A stretch of 64,000 nucleotides of DNA from Limnomonas spitsbergensis (Eukaryota > Chlorophyta > Chlorophyceae > Chlamydomonadales), in the NCBI GenBank assembly GCA_037349105.1, contig JAYJMM010000041.1:62001-126000 (forward strand), read 5' to 3'. This document shows positions 1 through 13,084 of this stretch, in pieces. The position numbers and the translations under genes are program-made. The notes below the pieces were generated by a model. The model searched no databases. It saw only the letters and a program-made list of their open reading frames with translations, and was not told where the DNA came from. The stretch's first letter is position 1, and every line of letters begins with the position of its first letter.

Positions 1-28
1 GTCCATCCGCTCATCTCACCGCTCACAG

Positions 29-2661
29 AGGATGGGAACAGAGGGCCTGGCCTGGCCGGCTGACATGTCCAGGGGGACAGCAACGCACACCTTCAGCTTG
101 GGTGCGTCAACAAGCTTGGACACCACTGCCCTGGGCGTGTGGAGCTTGGTGAAGGTGCTCTCCGTGTGCAGCTTCTTTGGACATGACTGCAGGAAGCAGA
201 TGCAAGTGAGGAGGCTAGGCATGGACATGGATGATGGGTGGATAGGGGACCTGGTATCCTGCCTATGTTCAGGGAGGGGGGGACCCTCTGTGAAGGATGA
301 GGCAGCCAAGTTAGCAGCTGGAATATGTGTGTCCATGTTGCAGCTGGAATATGTGTGTCCATGTTGCAGCTGGAATATGTGTGTCCATGTTGCAGCTGGA
401 ATATGCGTGTCCATGTTGCAGCTGGAATATGTGTGTCCATGTTGCAGCTGGAATATGTGTGTCCATGTTGCAGCTGGAATATGTGTGTCCATGTTGCAGC
501 TGGAATATGTGTGTCCATGTTGCAGCTGGAATATGTGTGTCCATGTTGCAGCTGGAATATGTGTGTCCATGTTGCAGCTGGAATATGTGTGTCCATGTTG
601 CAGCTGGAATATGTGTGTCCATGTTGCAGCTGGAATATGTGTGTCCATGTTGCAGCTGGAATATGCGTGTCCATGTTGCAGCTGGAATATGTGTGTCCAT
701 GTTGCAGCTGGAATATGTGTGCCCATGTTGCAGCTGGAATATGTGTGTCCATGTTGCAGCTGGAATATGCGTGTCCATGTTGCAGCTGGAATATGTGTGT
801 CCATGTTGCAGCTGGAATATGCGTGTCCATGTTGCAGCTGGAATATGTGTGTCCATGTTGCAGCTGGAATATGTGTGTCCATGTTGCAGCTGGAATATGT
901 GTGTCCATGTTGCAGCTGGAATATGTGTGTCCATGTTGCAGCTGGAATATGTGTGTCCATGTTGCAGCTGGAATATGTGTGTCCATGTTGCAGCTGGAAT
1001 ATGTGTGTCCATGTTGCGGGAGTCATCCCTGCGGGAGGGTGGGTCATGAGGCCCAGCTGCACCAAACTTCATCATGGAACGTTTTGTTAACAATCTTACT
1101 CCTGCTGTCTGGTGCATGCTTGTGTGTTCAGCACATTTACCCGCACGCGCTGCAAGCAGTGATGGAGCAGAAGAAGAGGCAGCAGCTGGCTGGAAGGGGG
1201 CATGCGACCCCCTCTGCTGGGTGGGCCGAGAGCCCTCTGCAGGAGGTGGAGGACATGTGTTGCCTGCTGGACCCGCTGGTGCAACAGATCCAGCAGGAGT
1301 GGGCGGATGAATGGGAGGAGAGGTTTGTGCAGCTTACCGTGCTGGTCCTGTCTGTGCTGGTGGACCGGGTCAAGGGACAGCTCGGGATCCCCCTGAGTTG
1401 CAGAGAGCAGGTGAGGAACGGAGGAGGAGGGACAGGGATAATCCAATGAATGCATTTAGAGGGATTGAGTCTGCGGGCCACAACAAGAGCACATGGATCC
1501 TTGTTAGTTGTATGCTTGGACCGACTGTGATGTGGTGTTCATCCATGCAGGTGGTGCAGGCATACGTTGCGCTCGACGATTGCGGAAGCGGGAATGTGTT
1601 GCGTGCTGGGCTTGCAGGAGAGGTCTTCGTCAAGGTGAGGAGCTCCTATCAGGCAGATAGCATGGAATGCATGATCCGCAAGATGTGCTTACCTGATTGC
1701 ATGTCTCTATTTCGGATTGAGTTCTATGCAGCACAGATGTGTCACCAACAGCCCTGCAGCACATTTGCGAGACTTCTCGCTCACCTCCACCTGACCCCTT
1801 GTCTGCTTGCACCCTCCCTAGGAATCTCTTAAGGTGTGGAAGCATTTTGTGACGGCCGTATCCCCTCAGCAGCAAAAGCGCAATCAGACGTACTCCACTT
1901 TCATGGCTAAGCTGCTCAGTCAGCTAGGTGCAACTTCAATCAGGCTGGAGCCGCACACTGGAGATGGGCTCTTCAGCTGCATGCTGCTGGCCACGGTAGG
2001 GCTGGAGCGCTGGAAGGAGGAAAGAAGAAGGTTCAAACATCTTGCAATCTTTTTTTATTTGTCACCCAGGTCTTAGCTGTCCACCGATTATCCTCTCATA
2101 TCAATGCCTGTCTGCTCCGTTGCTGTTTCTTTGATGCAGATGGGGGGGAAGAAGCTGGCCATCGACGTCACTTCAAAGCGGGATTACCCGATCAACTCCT
2201 GGCACTGTCCACCTCCAGAAGCGCTGCCAGATGGCGATACGGCAACAGGCGACCACCCCTGTTGCCGTATGATGAAAAACAGCATGGCCTCCTCGCCCAT
2301 GCTGCAAGGTGGCCAGCGTTCGCTCTCCTGCAGCCTCATCCAGAGCCAGGGACCCTCTTCTGGCTCTCTGTTCCTCAAGACGAGATCCAAGCTTTCTGCA
2401 GAGGACGTTAGAGCCCCCCTCATCTACCCCTTCCTGGGTGGAGCTGTTGCAGGGAAGACCTTTGCCTTGGGGGGGGCCAGTGCCAGCTCCATCCTTCTGT
2501 CCTTATCGACCTTCAAGGTGCAAGCGCTGCGTCATCGTGGCTGGGTCCCTGTCCTGCTGCCGTGGTGGGAGTGGCGGGAGGTGGCAGCGTCAGAGGACAG
2601 AGCCAGGGCCTACCTCAAGCACAAAATCAAAGAGGAGCTGCAGTGCTTTGTGGAAACCTAA
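29..2661 (+). CDS. RAP-domain protein, 3' part (5' end outside window)
   Basis: Exons read as 29-205, 1132-1410, 1551-1634, 1822-1995 and 2140-2661 (TAA). All junctions are GT-AG and every one is in phase 0. The first exon contains DTTALGVWSLVKVLS, which resembles helical repeats of FASTK/OPR-type organelle RNA-binding proteins. The last exon holds a RAP-like domain: KLAIDVTSKRDYPINSW near its start and LRHRGWVPVLLPWWEWREV near its end, followed by a basic helix. Such proteins usually bind plastid or mitochondrial RNA and act in its maturation or translation; that role is family knowledge. The two halves of the domain are separated by about 95 residues, longer than usual, so this is either an insertion or an unrecognised in-frame intron. 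The start at 29 follows a pyrimidine tract and AG, so it is an internal exon and the N-terminus is missing. Confidence 0.7.
314..1015. repeat. 26-bp minisatellite, 27 copies, in an intron of the RAP gene
   Basis: The unit begins GCAGCTGGAATATGTGTGTC and ends CATGTT, 26 bp in all. First and last units start at 314 and 990, exactly 26 periods apart. Variation is a few substitutions (GTGTGTCC to GCGTGTCC, or GTGTGCCC). Because 26 is not a multiple of 3 and the unit carries no stop, long frames open on both strands; none should be annotated as protein. The array lies inside the intron 206-1131. Confidence 0.95.
2237..2270. repeat. 13-bp perfect inverted repeat in the RAP exon
   Basis: ATACGGCAACAGG (2237-2249) and its exact complement CCTGTTGCCGTAT (2258-2270) are separated by 8 nt. 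It lies in the extra stretch that splits the RAP domain, so the mRNA could fold a stable hairpin here. Confidence 0.8.
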
Positions 2662-4306
2662 GGTCTCGTCTTCTGCATCTTGCGGCCTCCTTGTCCGGCT
2701 ATAACGGATGGATAAAAAGAGTTTCCTAGTTGAGCAGCTTCTAGCCACGCATAGACACGCATGGCCATTTGGGGGCCCAAAGCAGTTTTAGTACGTCTCA
2801 GATAGAGCTAGACACCGATTCATTGATTGTGCACTGTTTTTCATCATGATGGGATAGAGAGTCACTAGTGATCATAGGTTCAGTTAGATACTAAATTATA
2901 GTTTGTCTGGTGAACATTTGACTTTGCCAGCGACAGCCAGCCTTTCTTAGATTTGGCTGTTTGAATGTTTGAACCTAGGCTTGAATTTGAAAACCGAACA
3001 GGAGTTGAACTAGATGTGCATGTGCAATGGACACCATGTCCCGACATTACAAACTCTGTGTAGGATTGTTGGGTCAGATACAAACGTGTGCCTGGGAGTA
3101 GAGGGCAGAAGAGCTTCTGATTTGTTTTAAGGCTGTCAGTGACCTGAATCGAGCCTTATCACGACATGGACTGCATGTGGACCCGGGCTGGGGCACTTCA
3201 CATACCATTTGTGGGGCATCAGCTACAATTCAGCTACATGACGTTGTGGGGGTCTGGCGCAACAACCATCAAACACCGATGCATTGGCCACCAGCTGTCG
3301 GTCGGTTGAAATTTGGTCCCTGGCAGACCAGTTTTGGCTGCCAAAAGTGACTGGCTGTGCTTTTATGTAAACACTGGGTAATGCTAGTATGCTACCCACG
3401 TGACAGGACACCCGACAACAGGTAGAGGGTTGTTTCAAGACTGTCACCCCTGCTGTTACTCTCGCTTCCAGGTTGTCGATCGGTTAGGACCTACTTTTCG
3501 ACGAGGCTCTACGTTTTGAACTCAAAAGCAAAAGTAACCTTGACAGAGCGTGAACAGCCATGCTGCTGGGAAAGAGTGACAAGCTGATGTACTGATTGTA
3601 CTACCCCCGCGCTTGATACCACCCCGCACCCCCTGATACCACCATCAGGTGCTGCAGCCTGGTCCAGTGATGGCACGATAGAGCCTTCAGAGATGAGGCG
3701 AGTAAATGATGATCGCGGGCTCAAAGATTGTCGCAATTAGACAATCACTGAACCACGGCTCATGCATCGGCGATCAAACTCTGATGTTCTTTAATCTATG
3801 CCGTTCAGCGTTACTATTGGAACAGGGTACTTCTACTGCGTTTGAAAGGGAGGAGTAGTAGTCAGTGGCGTGGCTTCATGTATACGGTATCACGCCAGTA
3901 CTGTCACCCATGCATTGTTGTCACTTGTCAGCCGCAAGTACAGAGTTTGGACGGAGGTTCGGACAATCTTTCAATTTAGCATGGACTTGTGCAGACTGTG
4001 TCCAATCCTTCGCCTTGGCTGTGTGGTGCATGTTCATCTTGTATGTTTGAAAATGCTTTGTTCACCTGGTTTTCGCACACCGCCCATGTGGGGGTGGGGT
4101 CCAAGTTTGGGACCCGTTACCCGGTGCCCGATACCCGTCCAATGCTCAACTGATATCCCGGGAATGTGTGAAGTCCACACTGAATCTTATCTTGGCTCTC
4201 CTCCGTCGTTCATTATTATCACCGACGATTCTTTAAATTGCAATTTGCTTAGTACATGGGTGAGGACCTATCGATCTAGACTATTCTACAACTCGGAGAG
4301 TGAGAA
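2662..4306. other. Spacer between RAP gene and branching-enzyme gene
   Basis: About 1.6 kb with only short frames and no protein similarity I recognise on either strand. It should hold the RAP 3' UTR and the branching-enzyme promoter and 5' UTR. I see no clear TATA box, repeat or transposon remnant. Confidence 0.6.
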
Positions 4307-7300
4307 ATGATGCTCAATGGACAGAGACAGGCCTCGCTGAGACAACAGCGAGATCCAGTCCTGCGACCGTCTGTCGCGCTAACTCATGGTACAGTGTGTT
4401 TGTGATGCATTAACATATTCGTTACGAGCCAGGGTTAATGTCTGATCTTTTTGATGTACGCGCTACTCCTTCTGATCACTTGGGTTTTAGTTTTGCCTTA
4501 AGCCCTTGTGCATACGCTTTCGAGACAAGGGTCGTAAAATCAGAGATGGAAACGGTCCGCCTGTTTCCGTAATCTCACAGGGAGGAGTGTTGTCCGTGGA
4601 CCCCTGTCCGTAAGGGCCTCTGCTGATCCCATCAGCCCGGTAGATATCGCCCAAGAGGAGCAAAATACGCTGAAGGATACGATCAAGGAAGCGGAAGGGG
4701 ATATGTTGACGACCGAAGCCCCAACTCAGTCGGTCCCGGCTGGCTCGCCTACAGCTGCGTTTGGTGGTGCCTTGGTGCCAGAAGACTTCTGGTCTCCCAT
4801 TATCACCGTGCCAGAGGGACAGGAGTTTATTGAGGAATACGGAGCGATGTCCCCCATCCCCACCCACGATGGCACCGACTGTTTCAAATGGGACAACACT
4901 CTGTCCAGCCATTCGGCTCACTTTAAGGTGAGCCAGGCAAACAACTGCCGGAAGTGAGCCCTGTGGATTGCATGCCCATGCTCATCATGGGAGCATGCAG
5001 CGAGCTGGAATATCTTCAGCTCATTTTAGGGGAGCTACCTCGGCAGAGAGACAGGGGGGGGTCTGATTCTGAAAATCCAAGAAAGGGTATGTTTCCGAGT
5101 GTCTCATGTAACAGCAGCCGCAGATAATCAATGAATGAGTTCCAATCTACTTCTGCTATTCTCTCTGTCTACGCTCCCTAGTGCAATCTGCTAGTGATCA
5201 TGCCCCTTCATTATCTTCGCAGTATCGCTGGGACTTGTTCAAGAACGTCAGGAAGGCTATTGACGACAACGAGGGTGGCCTGCAAAAATTTGCGCAGGGT
5301 AGGACATGAGAAAATGCCAATCACAGTAGCAACCTCTGTAATTGTAGAAGCATCGGGATACTGAACAGCTTCCCTGCATGCTGAGGGTGCCAGACATGAG
5401 CATGAGCTAATCATCATTGCGGGTCTCAATCTTTTGCATGGGTCACGTCAGATGAACCCTGATGCATGGAACCAAGACCTATGGATTCAGGACCCTTATA
5501 TTTTCGTGCCTCTTGTATCCAGGCTACAAGCACTATGGTCTCAACCGCGGTACGCACGAGGGCAAGGAGGGACTGTGGTACCGCGAGTGGGCCCCTGGAG
5601 CCAAGGTAATGTACATGAACATGATATGGGCTGAACATGGCTGCCCGGCTGTCTCGGGCAGGGGTGCACACATGGGAATGGGTGCCTTTATGTTCCTGGA
5701 ACGTGGCACATCTGCTGATCTGACCGGGATGCTCTCCCTAAGTCTGAACTTAACCTGGGCTACTTTTTTACCGCAGGCTCTTGCCCTGGTAGGGGAGTTC
5801 AACGCATGGAGCCCTCTACCTGAGCACTGGGGTGCCAAGAGCCCGTTCGGTGTGTTTGAACTCTTCTTGCCTGACGGAGCAGATGGGAAGCCCGCCGTAG
5901 CGCACAGGTAACAGAAGCTTGCGGGTACCATAAGGACTGATGTAACAGCAACCAAAATGCCGGGCCGGCCAGCCTATGGGATATGTTCGCATGGTGTTTT
6001 ATCGCCATCATCCATGGTGGGATTCCGTCTTACCTGGTGTCCTGACCTTGCTTGCCTGCCCTGCCTTTACAGGACCAAGATCAAATGCCGCATGCAGACC
6101 GCTGACGGCGCGTGGATTGAGCGCATTCCCGCATGGATCAAGTGGGCCACCCAGGAGCACAATGAGATCCAGTTCAATGGTGTGCACTGGATGCCGGAGG
6201 AGAAGGGCGCACCGGGGGAGATTCACGCGGACAAGACGTACACCTTCCAGTACCCGCGACCTGACAAGTGGGTGGAGGCATCAGGGGGCAGCCTCCGACT
6301 ACGCGGGCAGGCAGGAGCACATCACTCTCATCACTCCCATGACTGGGAAAGTGAAATGACAGGGGGGGGGACCTCTTGTAATGAGGGACCTGACATTCTC
6401 CAAGTGAAGAGAGCGCCTAGACCTGATGGGCGTGCCCCTCACCTCAGCGTCCGTCCACATTCCCCCACACCTGCACCTTATCACTGAAGCCATCCCTCCC
6501 CCCTCGTCCCCTCCAGGCCTCGCTCCCTGCGCATCTATGAGTGCCACGTGGGCATGTCCAGCGCTGAGCCCAAGATCAACAGCTACCTGGAGTTCCGCCA
6601 AGACATGGTGGGAGGGGGGCGGAGCAAGAGAGGGGACAGGGAGCACTGGCAGGCAGCAGAACGCCATGCTATCCCGGTCTTGACACCACTGCTTGCTCTG
6701 TCTGAAGCTTTGTCCTGTACTGCTCCTCGCAGCTTCCTCGTATCCGCAAGCTGGGCTACAATGCTATCCAGATCATGGCGGTCCAGGAGCATGCATACTA
6801 TGGTTCATTCGGCTACCACGTTACCAACTTCTTTGGGGTGAGGAATCAGGGAGTGGTTCCAGGAGGACGGACGTGTTGAATGCTGCAAGGGTGTTACAGC
6901 TAGGTGATTTAGTGGACCTGGACTTTGATGCTGCAAGTATGACTCCACGGCCCTGCCCCCCACAGACTAGCAGCCGCTTTGGCACCCCAGAGGAGCTCAA
7001 GGCACTCATCGATGAGGCACACAGGCTGGGCATGGTCGTGCTGATGGACATAGTGCACAGGTAAAGCGTGGTAGGGGAAGCCAGGAGGCAGGAGGCCACA
7101 TCGAGGGCAAGAGCAACGTCTGAATGCTGCTCATCCCGCTCCTGGCCACTTCTGTTCTTTCCACTGAGATTGTCCGGTGTCACTCGCTTGCCCCGCAGCC
7201 ACGCCTCCAAGAACACAGGGGATGGCATCAACATGTTTGACGGCACAGACTCCATGTACTTCCACAGGTAGGGGGGAGAGGACAGGAGAGGGGCAGACAG

Positions 7301-10300
7301 GAAAGAAATTGGAGCAAGCCTGCTTGGCTGACGTATGGAGGGAGGACTTTAGAATATAGGGAACATGTGTGCCAAGAAGTCAAGGGAAAGACGCAACTTG
7401 GTTCCAATATCCTGCCGCCTTGATCTCCTGCCGCCTCTTTCTCTCTGCTGAGTGTGGTGTGGTGCCTCCTGTTTGCAGTGGGGAGCGTGGCAACCACTGG
7501 ATGTGGGACTCCAGGCTCTTCAGCTATGGTGCGCGGGGGGGGGGAGGGGAGGGGGCTTGCAATCAGTGGTCACACTGGATCTGGCCCTGGGAGTCATGCA
7601 GGATTGGGCTCATGGGGGAACTGGGACTGAGCAATGGGGTGTTGCCAGGGTCGGGATTATGATTCGGGTGGATCAGGGTGGGGATTAGTATTGGATCAGG
7701 GGCGGGATTATGATTTAATTGGATCCGAGTGAGGCCTTATCCCATCCCAGTCTGCCCCAGATCTGCTGTGTGCTGTGTCTGTTCCTCCTCCTCAGGCAAC
7801 TGGGAGACCATGCGCTTCCTGCTGTCCAACGCGCGCTGGTGGGTGGACGAGTACAAGTTTGACGGCTACCGCTTTGATGGTGTCACCAGCATGATGTACA
7901 AGCACCATGGACTCAACAACACCTTCACGGGTGAGGGGCGAGACGCGCTGCCAGGAGGGGTGCCGCGCTGCTAGGGGGGCGGACCTACTAGCTGGTGATG
8001 GGGGATCAGTGACAGCGCATGAGATGAATCAGGGACCCCTATTGTATGTGTGTTTAGGGTTCAGGTTTTCAGTGCCAGCAAATGTGATGACACAGGGACC
8101 CCTGTTGGATATGGGCCTGGCGGTAGCATGGTAGCATGCTCTACCTGATGCCCCCTTGCCTCCCCTCATCATATCCACTTGCACCCCTCCTCTGCCCCCC
8201 TCCTTGGCAGGCAACTACGATGAGTACTTCGGCATGGCCACCGACGCGGAGGCTGTGGTGTACCTGATGCTGGTCAACTGCCTGCTGCACGACACCTTCC
8301 CCACAGTCATTACCATTGGTGCGGAGGAAAGGCGACCCTGAGTATGTTGTGACCAGGTGTCGGAGCGGGGAAGTGTTGTTGATCAGGAATCAGGTCCAGC
8401 AGGAACATTGTGGCCATGGGCTATAAATAGGAGTTAAATAGCCTGCGCTGTGAGTTAAATAGCCTGCGCTGTTAAATAGCCTGCGCTGTGAGTTAAATAG
8501 CCTGCGCTGTGATTTTTGTCCCCTTGCCTCATGCAGGAGAGGACGTCAGCGGCATGCCCGCATTCGGCCGACCGTGGGAGGAGGGCGGAGTTGGCTTTGA
8601 TTACCGTCTGCAGGTGAGATCATCCAGGGCAAGAGCTATCAAACAGGGGGGTAAGGACAACAGGAAATGGTTGGACGACAAAGCTTGTTGAATCATCTCC
8701 ATGAGGGATGTTGTGACTCTTGCAATTTCGTATATTGGCTGTCTCCAGTGCATGGCGTGGTGCACACCCAGTGCGTCTTCAGTGCATGACATGGTGCATT
8801 CCCAGTGCATCTCCAGCGCATGGCATGGTGCATCGTGTCCAGAGGTCTGATGCTCAGTGGTGGTGCCTGCTACCTGCCCCTCAGATGGCGATTGCTGACA
8901 AGTGGATCAGTGTGCTCAAGACCAAGAGCGACTATGAGTGGGACATGGGCGACATCGTCCACACTCTAACCAACAGGTATGGAAGACAGCTGGTCTGCTA
9001 CTGAGTCATAAACGTTAGAAGGCGCTCATGCGTTGTTGCCTGCTGTGCTGATGCCCCCCCCCTGCTGCTCTTCCCTGTAGGCGCTACTCTGAGCGGTGTG
9101 TAGGGTACGCAGAGAGCCATGATCAGGCGCTGGTGGGCGACAAGACCATCGCCTTCTGGCTTATGGACAAGGACATGTACGACATGATGGTGAGCGGGGG
9201 AGGGAGGCTGCAATGGGAGGCTAGAGAGCAAGAGAGGGCAGGTGGAGGGGGAGGGGACAGGTGGGTGGGGTGGCTGCATGTGCACAAGAGAATAGGCCAT
9301 AAGCGGGGTCCACACAATTGTGGACGTCTAGATGCGGTGTGTAGCACAGGATGCAAGGCTGGGTGGGGGAGGTATCCGGTGTCTCATCTTCCTCCTGGCC
9401 AAGTCATTTGGTCCCTGAGCGCTGTCTCTATGTGCCCCTGTTGCGTTGCAGGCCGCGCCTGGCCATGGCCCTCAGAGCCAGGTGGTGGACCGCGGCATTG
9501 CGCTGCACAAGATGATCCGCCAGGTCACTATCACGCTGGGAGGAGATTCATACCTCAACTTCATGGGCAATGAGTTTGGTGAGGTTTCACTGGGGGTGGG
9601 GGGCATGCAGATATGTCGGATTTGCAAGGCTGGTGGCCCATGCATGCTTGGCAAATCCTGGAAATGAGCTCTCAAGGTGGGGTTAGGATAGTGTTGGGAG
9701 GGGCTACGTGAAGCAGATATCCCCCCCTGACTGATTATGGTAGCCTCTGTGCTGTTGTTGTCCGTGTGCAGGACACCCTGAGTGGATTGACTTCCCACGT
9801 GTGGATACGTATGACACGTCAACAGGGGCCTTCATCCCAGGTGGGTGGCAAGGGTGCACACCTCACTCTATCTCACTTGGTCACACGTAACTATGTAAGC
9901 ACTATGTCCGACCAGGATGCCTAGGGTTATCAAGTGTGACCGGCCTCCTGGTCCTGATTCGCTGCCTGTGCCCCTGAAGGGAACGGGGGCTCGCTGGAGA
10001 AGTGCCGTCGCCGCTGGGACATCTGTGATAACAAGACGCTCCGTTACCAGCACATGAACGCGTACGACCGCGCAATGGTGCACTTGGACAAGGCATTCGG
10101 TTACATCTCAGCACCGCACCAATGGTAAGTGGGAGGGTGGGATTTGAGGTGACGGGGAAACATTTAGAATGTGGCAAATCTTGCTGACCTTTGTCTCTTA
10201 ATTACAAATCAACAGACAGTATGTGTGCCTTTTTATCTCAGTCTGGGAAGGATGCCCAGCTGACTGGAAGCTGGCATGGGAAATGCGCTCCTGATGATTG

Positions 10301-11256
10301 GAACTTTCACAACATATGAATCCGACCGCGACTCCACAGACATTCAAGGGCCTTCATCTTGACCTTCATGCCCAGTCATGCTCTTTTTGTTGCCTTCCCT
10401 CAGGGTCAGCCGGCAGGACAACAACGACAAGATGCTGGTTTGCGAGCGTGGGGAGCTTGTGTTTGTCTTCAACTTCCACCCCACTAACAGCTACACGGAC
10501 TACCGAGTGGGCTGCAAGCTGCCAGGGGACTACAAGGTTTGTGGGAAGGAGGACAGATGCATTGTCATAATGCAACAACCACACTAGCAGATAAGACGCG
10601 TGGCCTGTGTCGGCTGTATTCATCATGATTGTGTCGTAGTCTTAGGCTGGGAGAGAAACCTGAGATGCATAGACTGGGTTAGGGTGAGGCAGGTCGGAAG
10701 TGGGTGCTGAGCCCCAAATAATGAGGGTGGAGCCTGTTTCCTTACATCATTAGTCTCCCTCCAATATCTACCATCTACCCCTTTCCCTCCCCATGCAGAT
10801 TGTGCTAAGCAGTGACGAGATGCCATTTGGTGGCTACAAAAATGCAACCAAGGACTCCAACATCGTCTTCCCGGCTACCAGTGCCAGCCATGATGGCAGG
10901 CCCAACTCGTTCCAGGTGAGCCCAACTCCAAGCCATGAGGAGGGCCCAGCCAGACATCTTGGAGAGGGTTTGAGTGACTTTGTGCTGCGGGGGTGGGGAT
11001 TCCCCAGAGCCAATCCTGTGTCCTGTGCGTGACATCAGGCATCATGGCCTGGTGGACGTCCTCAGACAGAGGCCCCCCCCCTTCATGTCCTGTTTTCAAC
11101 TGCTCACCCCCCCCCTTTGCCCATCAGGTGTACGCTCCAAGCCGCACGGTGGTGGTGTATGCTCTTGCAGAGTTTACGGACAAGGACGCAGACAGCAAGC
11201 CGTACGGAGTGCCAGGGCTGGGGATCGAGGGGCTGGGACCTTACTATGCGCGCTAG
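4307..11256 (+). CDS. Starch branching enzyme (1,4-alpha-glucan branching enzyme, GH13), plastid
   Basis: The enzyme cuts an alpha-1,4 glucan and rejoins the piece in alpha-1,6 linkage to make amylopectin branches (EC 2.4.1.18). Exons: 4307-4388, 4581-4927, 5223-5298, 5523-5605, 5777-5907, 6073-6267, 6517-6607, 6733-6837, 6966-7060, 7199-7267, 7479-7528, 7796-7930, 8211-8318, 8537-8613, 8885-8976, 9081-9189, 9452-9578, 9772-9840, 9980-10124, 10404-10536, 10799-10915, 11128-11256; 854 residues with all phases consistent. The N-terminus is basic and Ser/Ala-rich, ending LSVRASADP, a typical plastid transit-peptide cleavage context. A CBM48-like segment (WYREWAPGA...GEFNAWS) precedes the GH13 barrel: MDIVHSH (about 400), YRFDGVTSM (nucleophile Asp about 469), GEDVSGMP (acid/base Glu about 524) and [13 protein letters not shown] (about 592). 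All catalytic residues are present. The choice of first exon is the least certain point. Confidence 0.93.
8431..8511. repeat. Short tandem repeat in a branching-enzyme intron
   Basis: Four copies of GAGTTAAATAGCCTGCGCTGT (the third shortened) stand head to tail, ending 26 bp before the exon at 8537. The array is purely intronic. Confidence 0.85.
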
Positions 11257-12046
11257 TGTCTACTAGAATTGGGATCCCGAACAGCCCTCCGGGCAGGAGT
11301 GGCCTCACCCTGTGTATCAGAGCTCGGAGAGTTTCTTGATGTGCTAGCCATTGGGTAGGGAAGGTAGATAAATGAAAGCATGCTCACAATTTTATGGCCA
11401 CCCTACCTACGCATGTCTTTTCGCGGCCGGAGCTCCCAGTTCGTCGAACTGCTTGGACCTGGTTCCCAGTATACGTGTTTTATAAAACACCGTGTTTTTG
11501 TACTTAGCTGATATACCTCGAAATGAAACTGAGCCACGGCATGTGGCTCCACAAAGCGAAGTAATGGTTTTCCTATTTTTTGTCTGCCGTTCAGTGTTTG
11601 CTCATGTTCATGTCTATATAGAGAGATGATGCAGGACCTGTGTTATGTACTACATTCCTGTCTGGAAGACACTCTGTATTCTCATGAGTTAAGAAGTGTT
11701 GCGTCCGACTGCAAGAGAACGTATCAGGCCAGGGTACTGTTTCAGAACGGGGCATCTACAATTCAAACGCCCCTGTGATGTCTTCACTGAGCATGCAGAT
11801 CTGGGAAGACTCATGATGCGTGCAATACAAATTGTCCTCTGTGTTATTTGATCTTGTGATGTGATCACTCGCTGTGAATCCAGGCCTAACTAGCGATGCC
11901 AGACGCATTTTATGCTATGGACTAAACAAATTTGCACTTCGAGACAGTTGGGCGCCCACGCGGCGGAGCCCATAGGTGTAATGTCATTGACATATTTGCA
12001 CTTCAAATAAGAGATGAACCGCACTTAATCATCTTGGTGACGGCAA
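11257..12046. other. 3' flank of the branching-enzyme gene
   Basis: Presumed 3' UTR then spacer with no gene seen. At 11944-11991 lies a short plus-strand tail of the LINE family described below (TTGGGCGCCCACGCGG ... GTGTAATGTCATTGAC), the start of the transposon-rich block. Confidence 0.6.
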
Positions 12047-13023
12047 GTCAAGAACATGACACCTCTGGGCCATGCTGAAAAAGCTCGGCAGTGTGGGGGG
12101 CGCCCGATTGTCGGGGGGAGAAGAAAGTTGAGGCCAGAGGAGAGGAATTAAAAAAGAAGGCAACCCAAAAAGTAAAGGTAGTCTGAGGAAGCCCCAACCC
12201 GTCCAGGTCCTCGCCCCGAACAGAGGAAAGAAGCATACCCGACAGTTGGTCAGGAAAAGGGAATCAAAGTGAAGGGACACACATATAGCTGGAGGGATAA
12301 AAGGTATGAGAAAGGAAGTCCCGGCCTCTGAAACGACCTCAAAGCCTCAACAAAAGCGACCACATCCTTCATAAAGTCAGACTCCCACCCTAGCCTGCCC
12401 TGGTACAAAGCGTGGAAGTCTGTAGCACCGTCGGGGGGACCTGCCCATCCCCCCTCTATAAGTTGATCTTACACGCTGGGGCATAAAAAGCAAGCATGTA
12501 ACGCGTCCACCACATGCTCGCCGTCTCCCCTTGCCCAGCATCGCTGGCAGCAGCGGGTGTCACGCTGCTGACCGCTGCGTCTTCCCCTAGTATCGGCCAT
12601 GCTGATTGCTTTGAGCCGCAGCCTAAATTTCGTACGCACACAAGCACACTCCCTCAGAGTAGTCGTCCCTCTTGCTGGTGCGGCTCCTTGCCTGCAAGCA
12701 CCCGCCGTACGCTGAAACCAGGCATGGTAGGCGGCCGCAGACCTATGCTCAATGGCGGGGTCTTTGAGATCCCTTAGGCCGGTGACTTCCATCTGCGCCC
12801 TCTCGTAGGCTGCGTCCACTAGCGCCAGCACCTCTGCTATGGGAAGAGGCCGTAAAGCAGTCGCTGTCTGACTCAGTTTGGGGACGGCTGCTCCCTGCTC
12901 CAGGTCCTCCGAGGCACTAAGCAAATCCCTACACCAGCTATGCCCTTCGATGCTCTGTGTGACAGCGAGCTGCATGTCGGCCGCCATGGTAGCCGCCGTG
13001 AGGAACCAGCGGGTATGCACCAT
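12047..13023 (-). mobile_element. LINE family A fragment: C-terminal ORF end plus 3' UTR, minus strand
   Basis: Read from 13023 downwards, the frame contains EHRSAAAYHAWFQ, CACVRTKFRL and RCCQRCWARGDGEHVV, a CxxC...H...C arrangement like the zinc knuckle after the reverse transcriptase of non-LTR retrotransposons. The same blocks recur at 27540-27760 on the plus strand. Below 12456 it runs into a purine-rich 3' UTR and ends with CACCTCTGGGCC, the family tail. No reverse-transcriptase core is left, so it is a 5'-truncated dead copy. Confidence 0.7.
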
Positions 13024-13084
13024 TCTTTACTTGATGAAGGTGTAGCGGTCAACAGCATCAGACCCTCTGCAGCCTGCGGTTCTG

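Noticed and set aside
16..1117. Several open frames of 240-370 codons on both strands
   Set aside because: They run through the 26-bp minisatellite and translate its 78-bp (three-unit) period; only the pieces outside the array that belong to RAP exons are kept.
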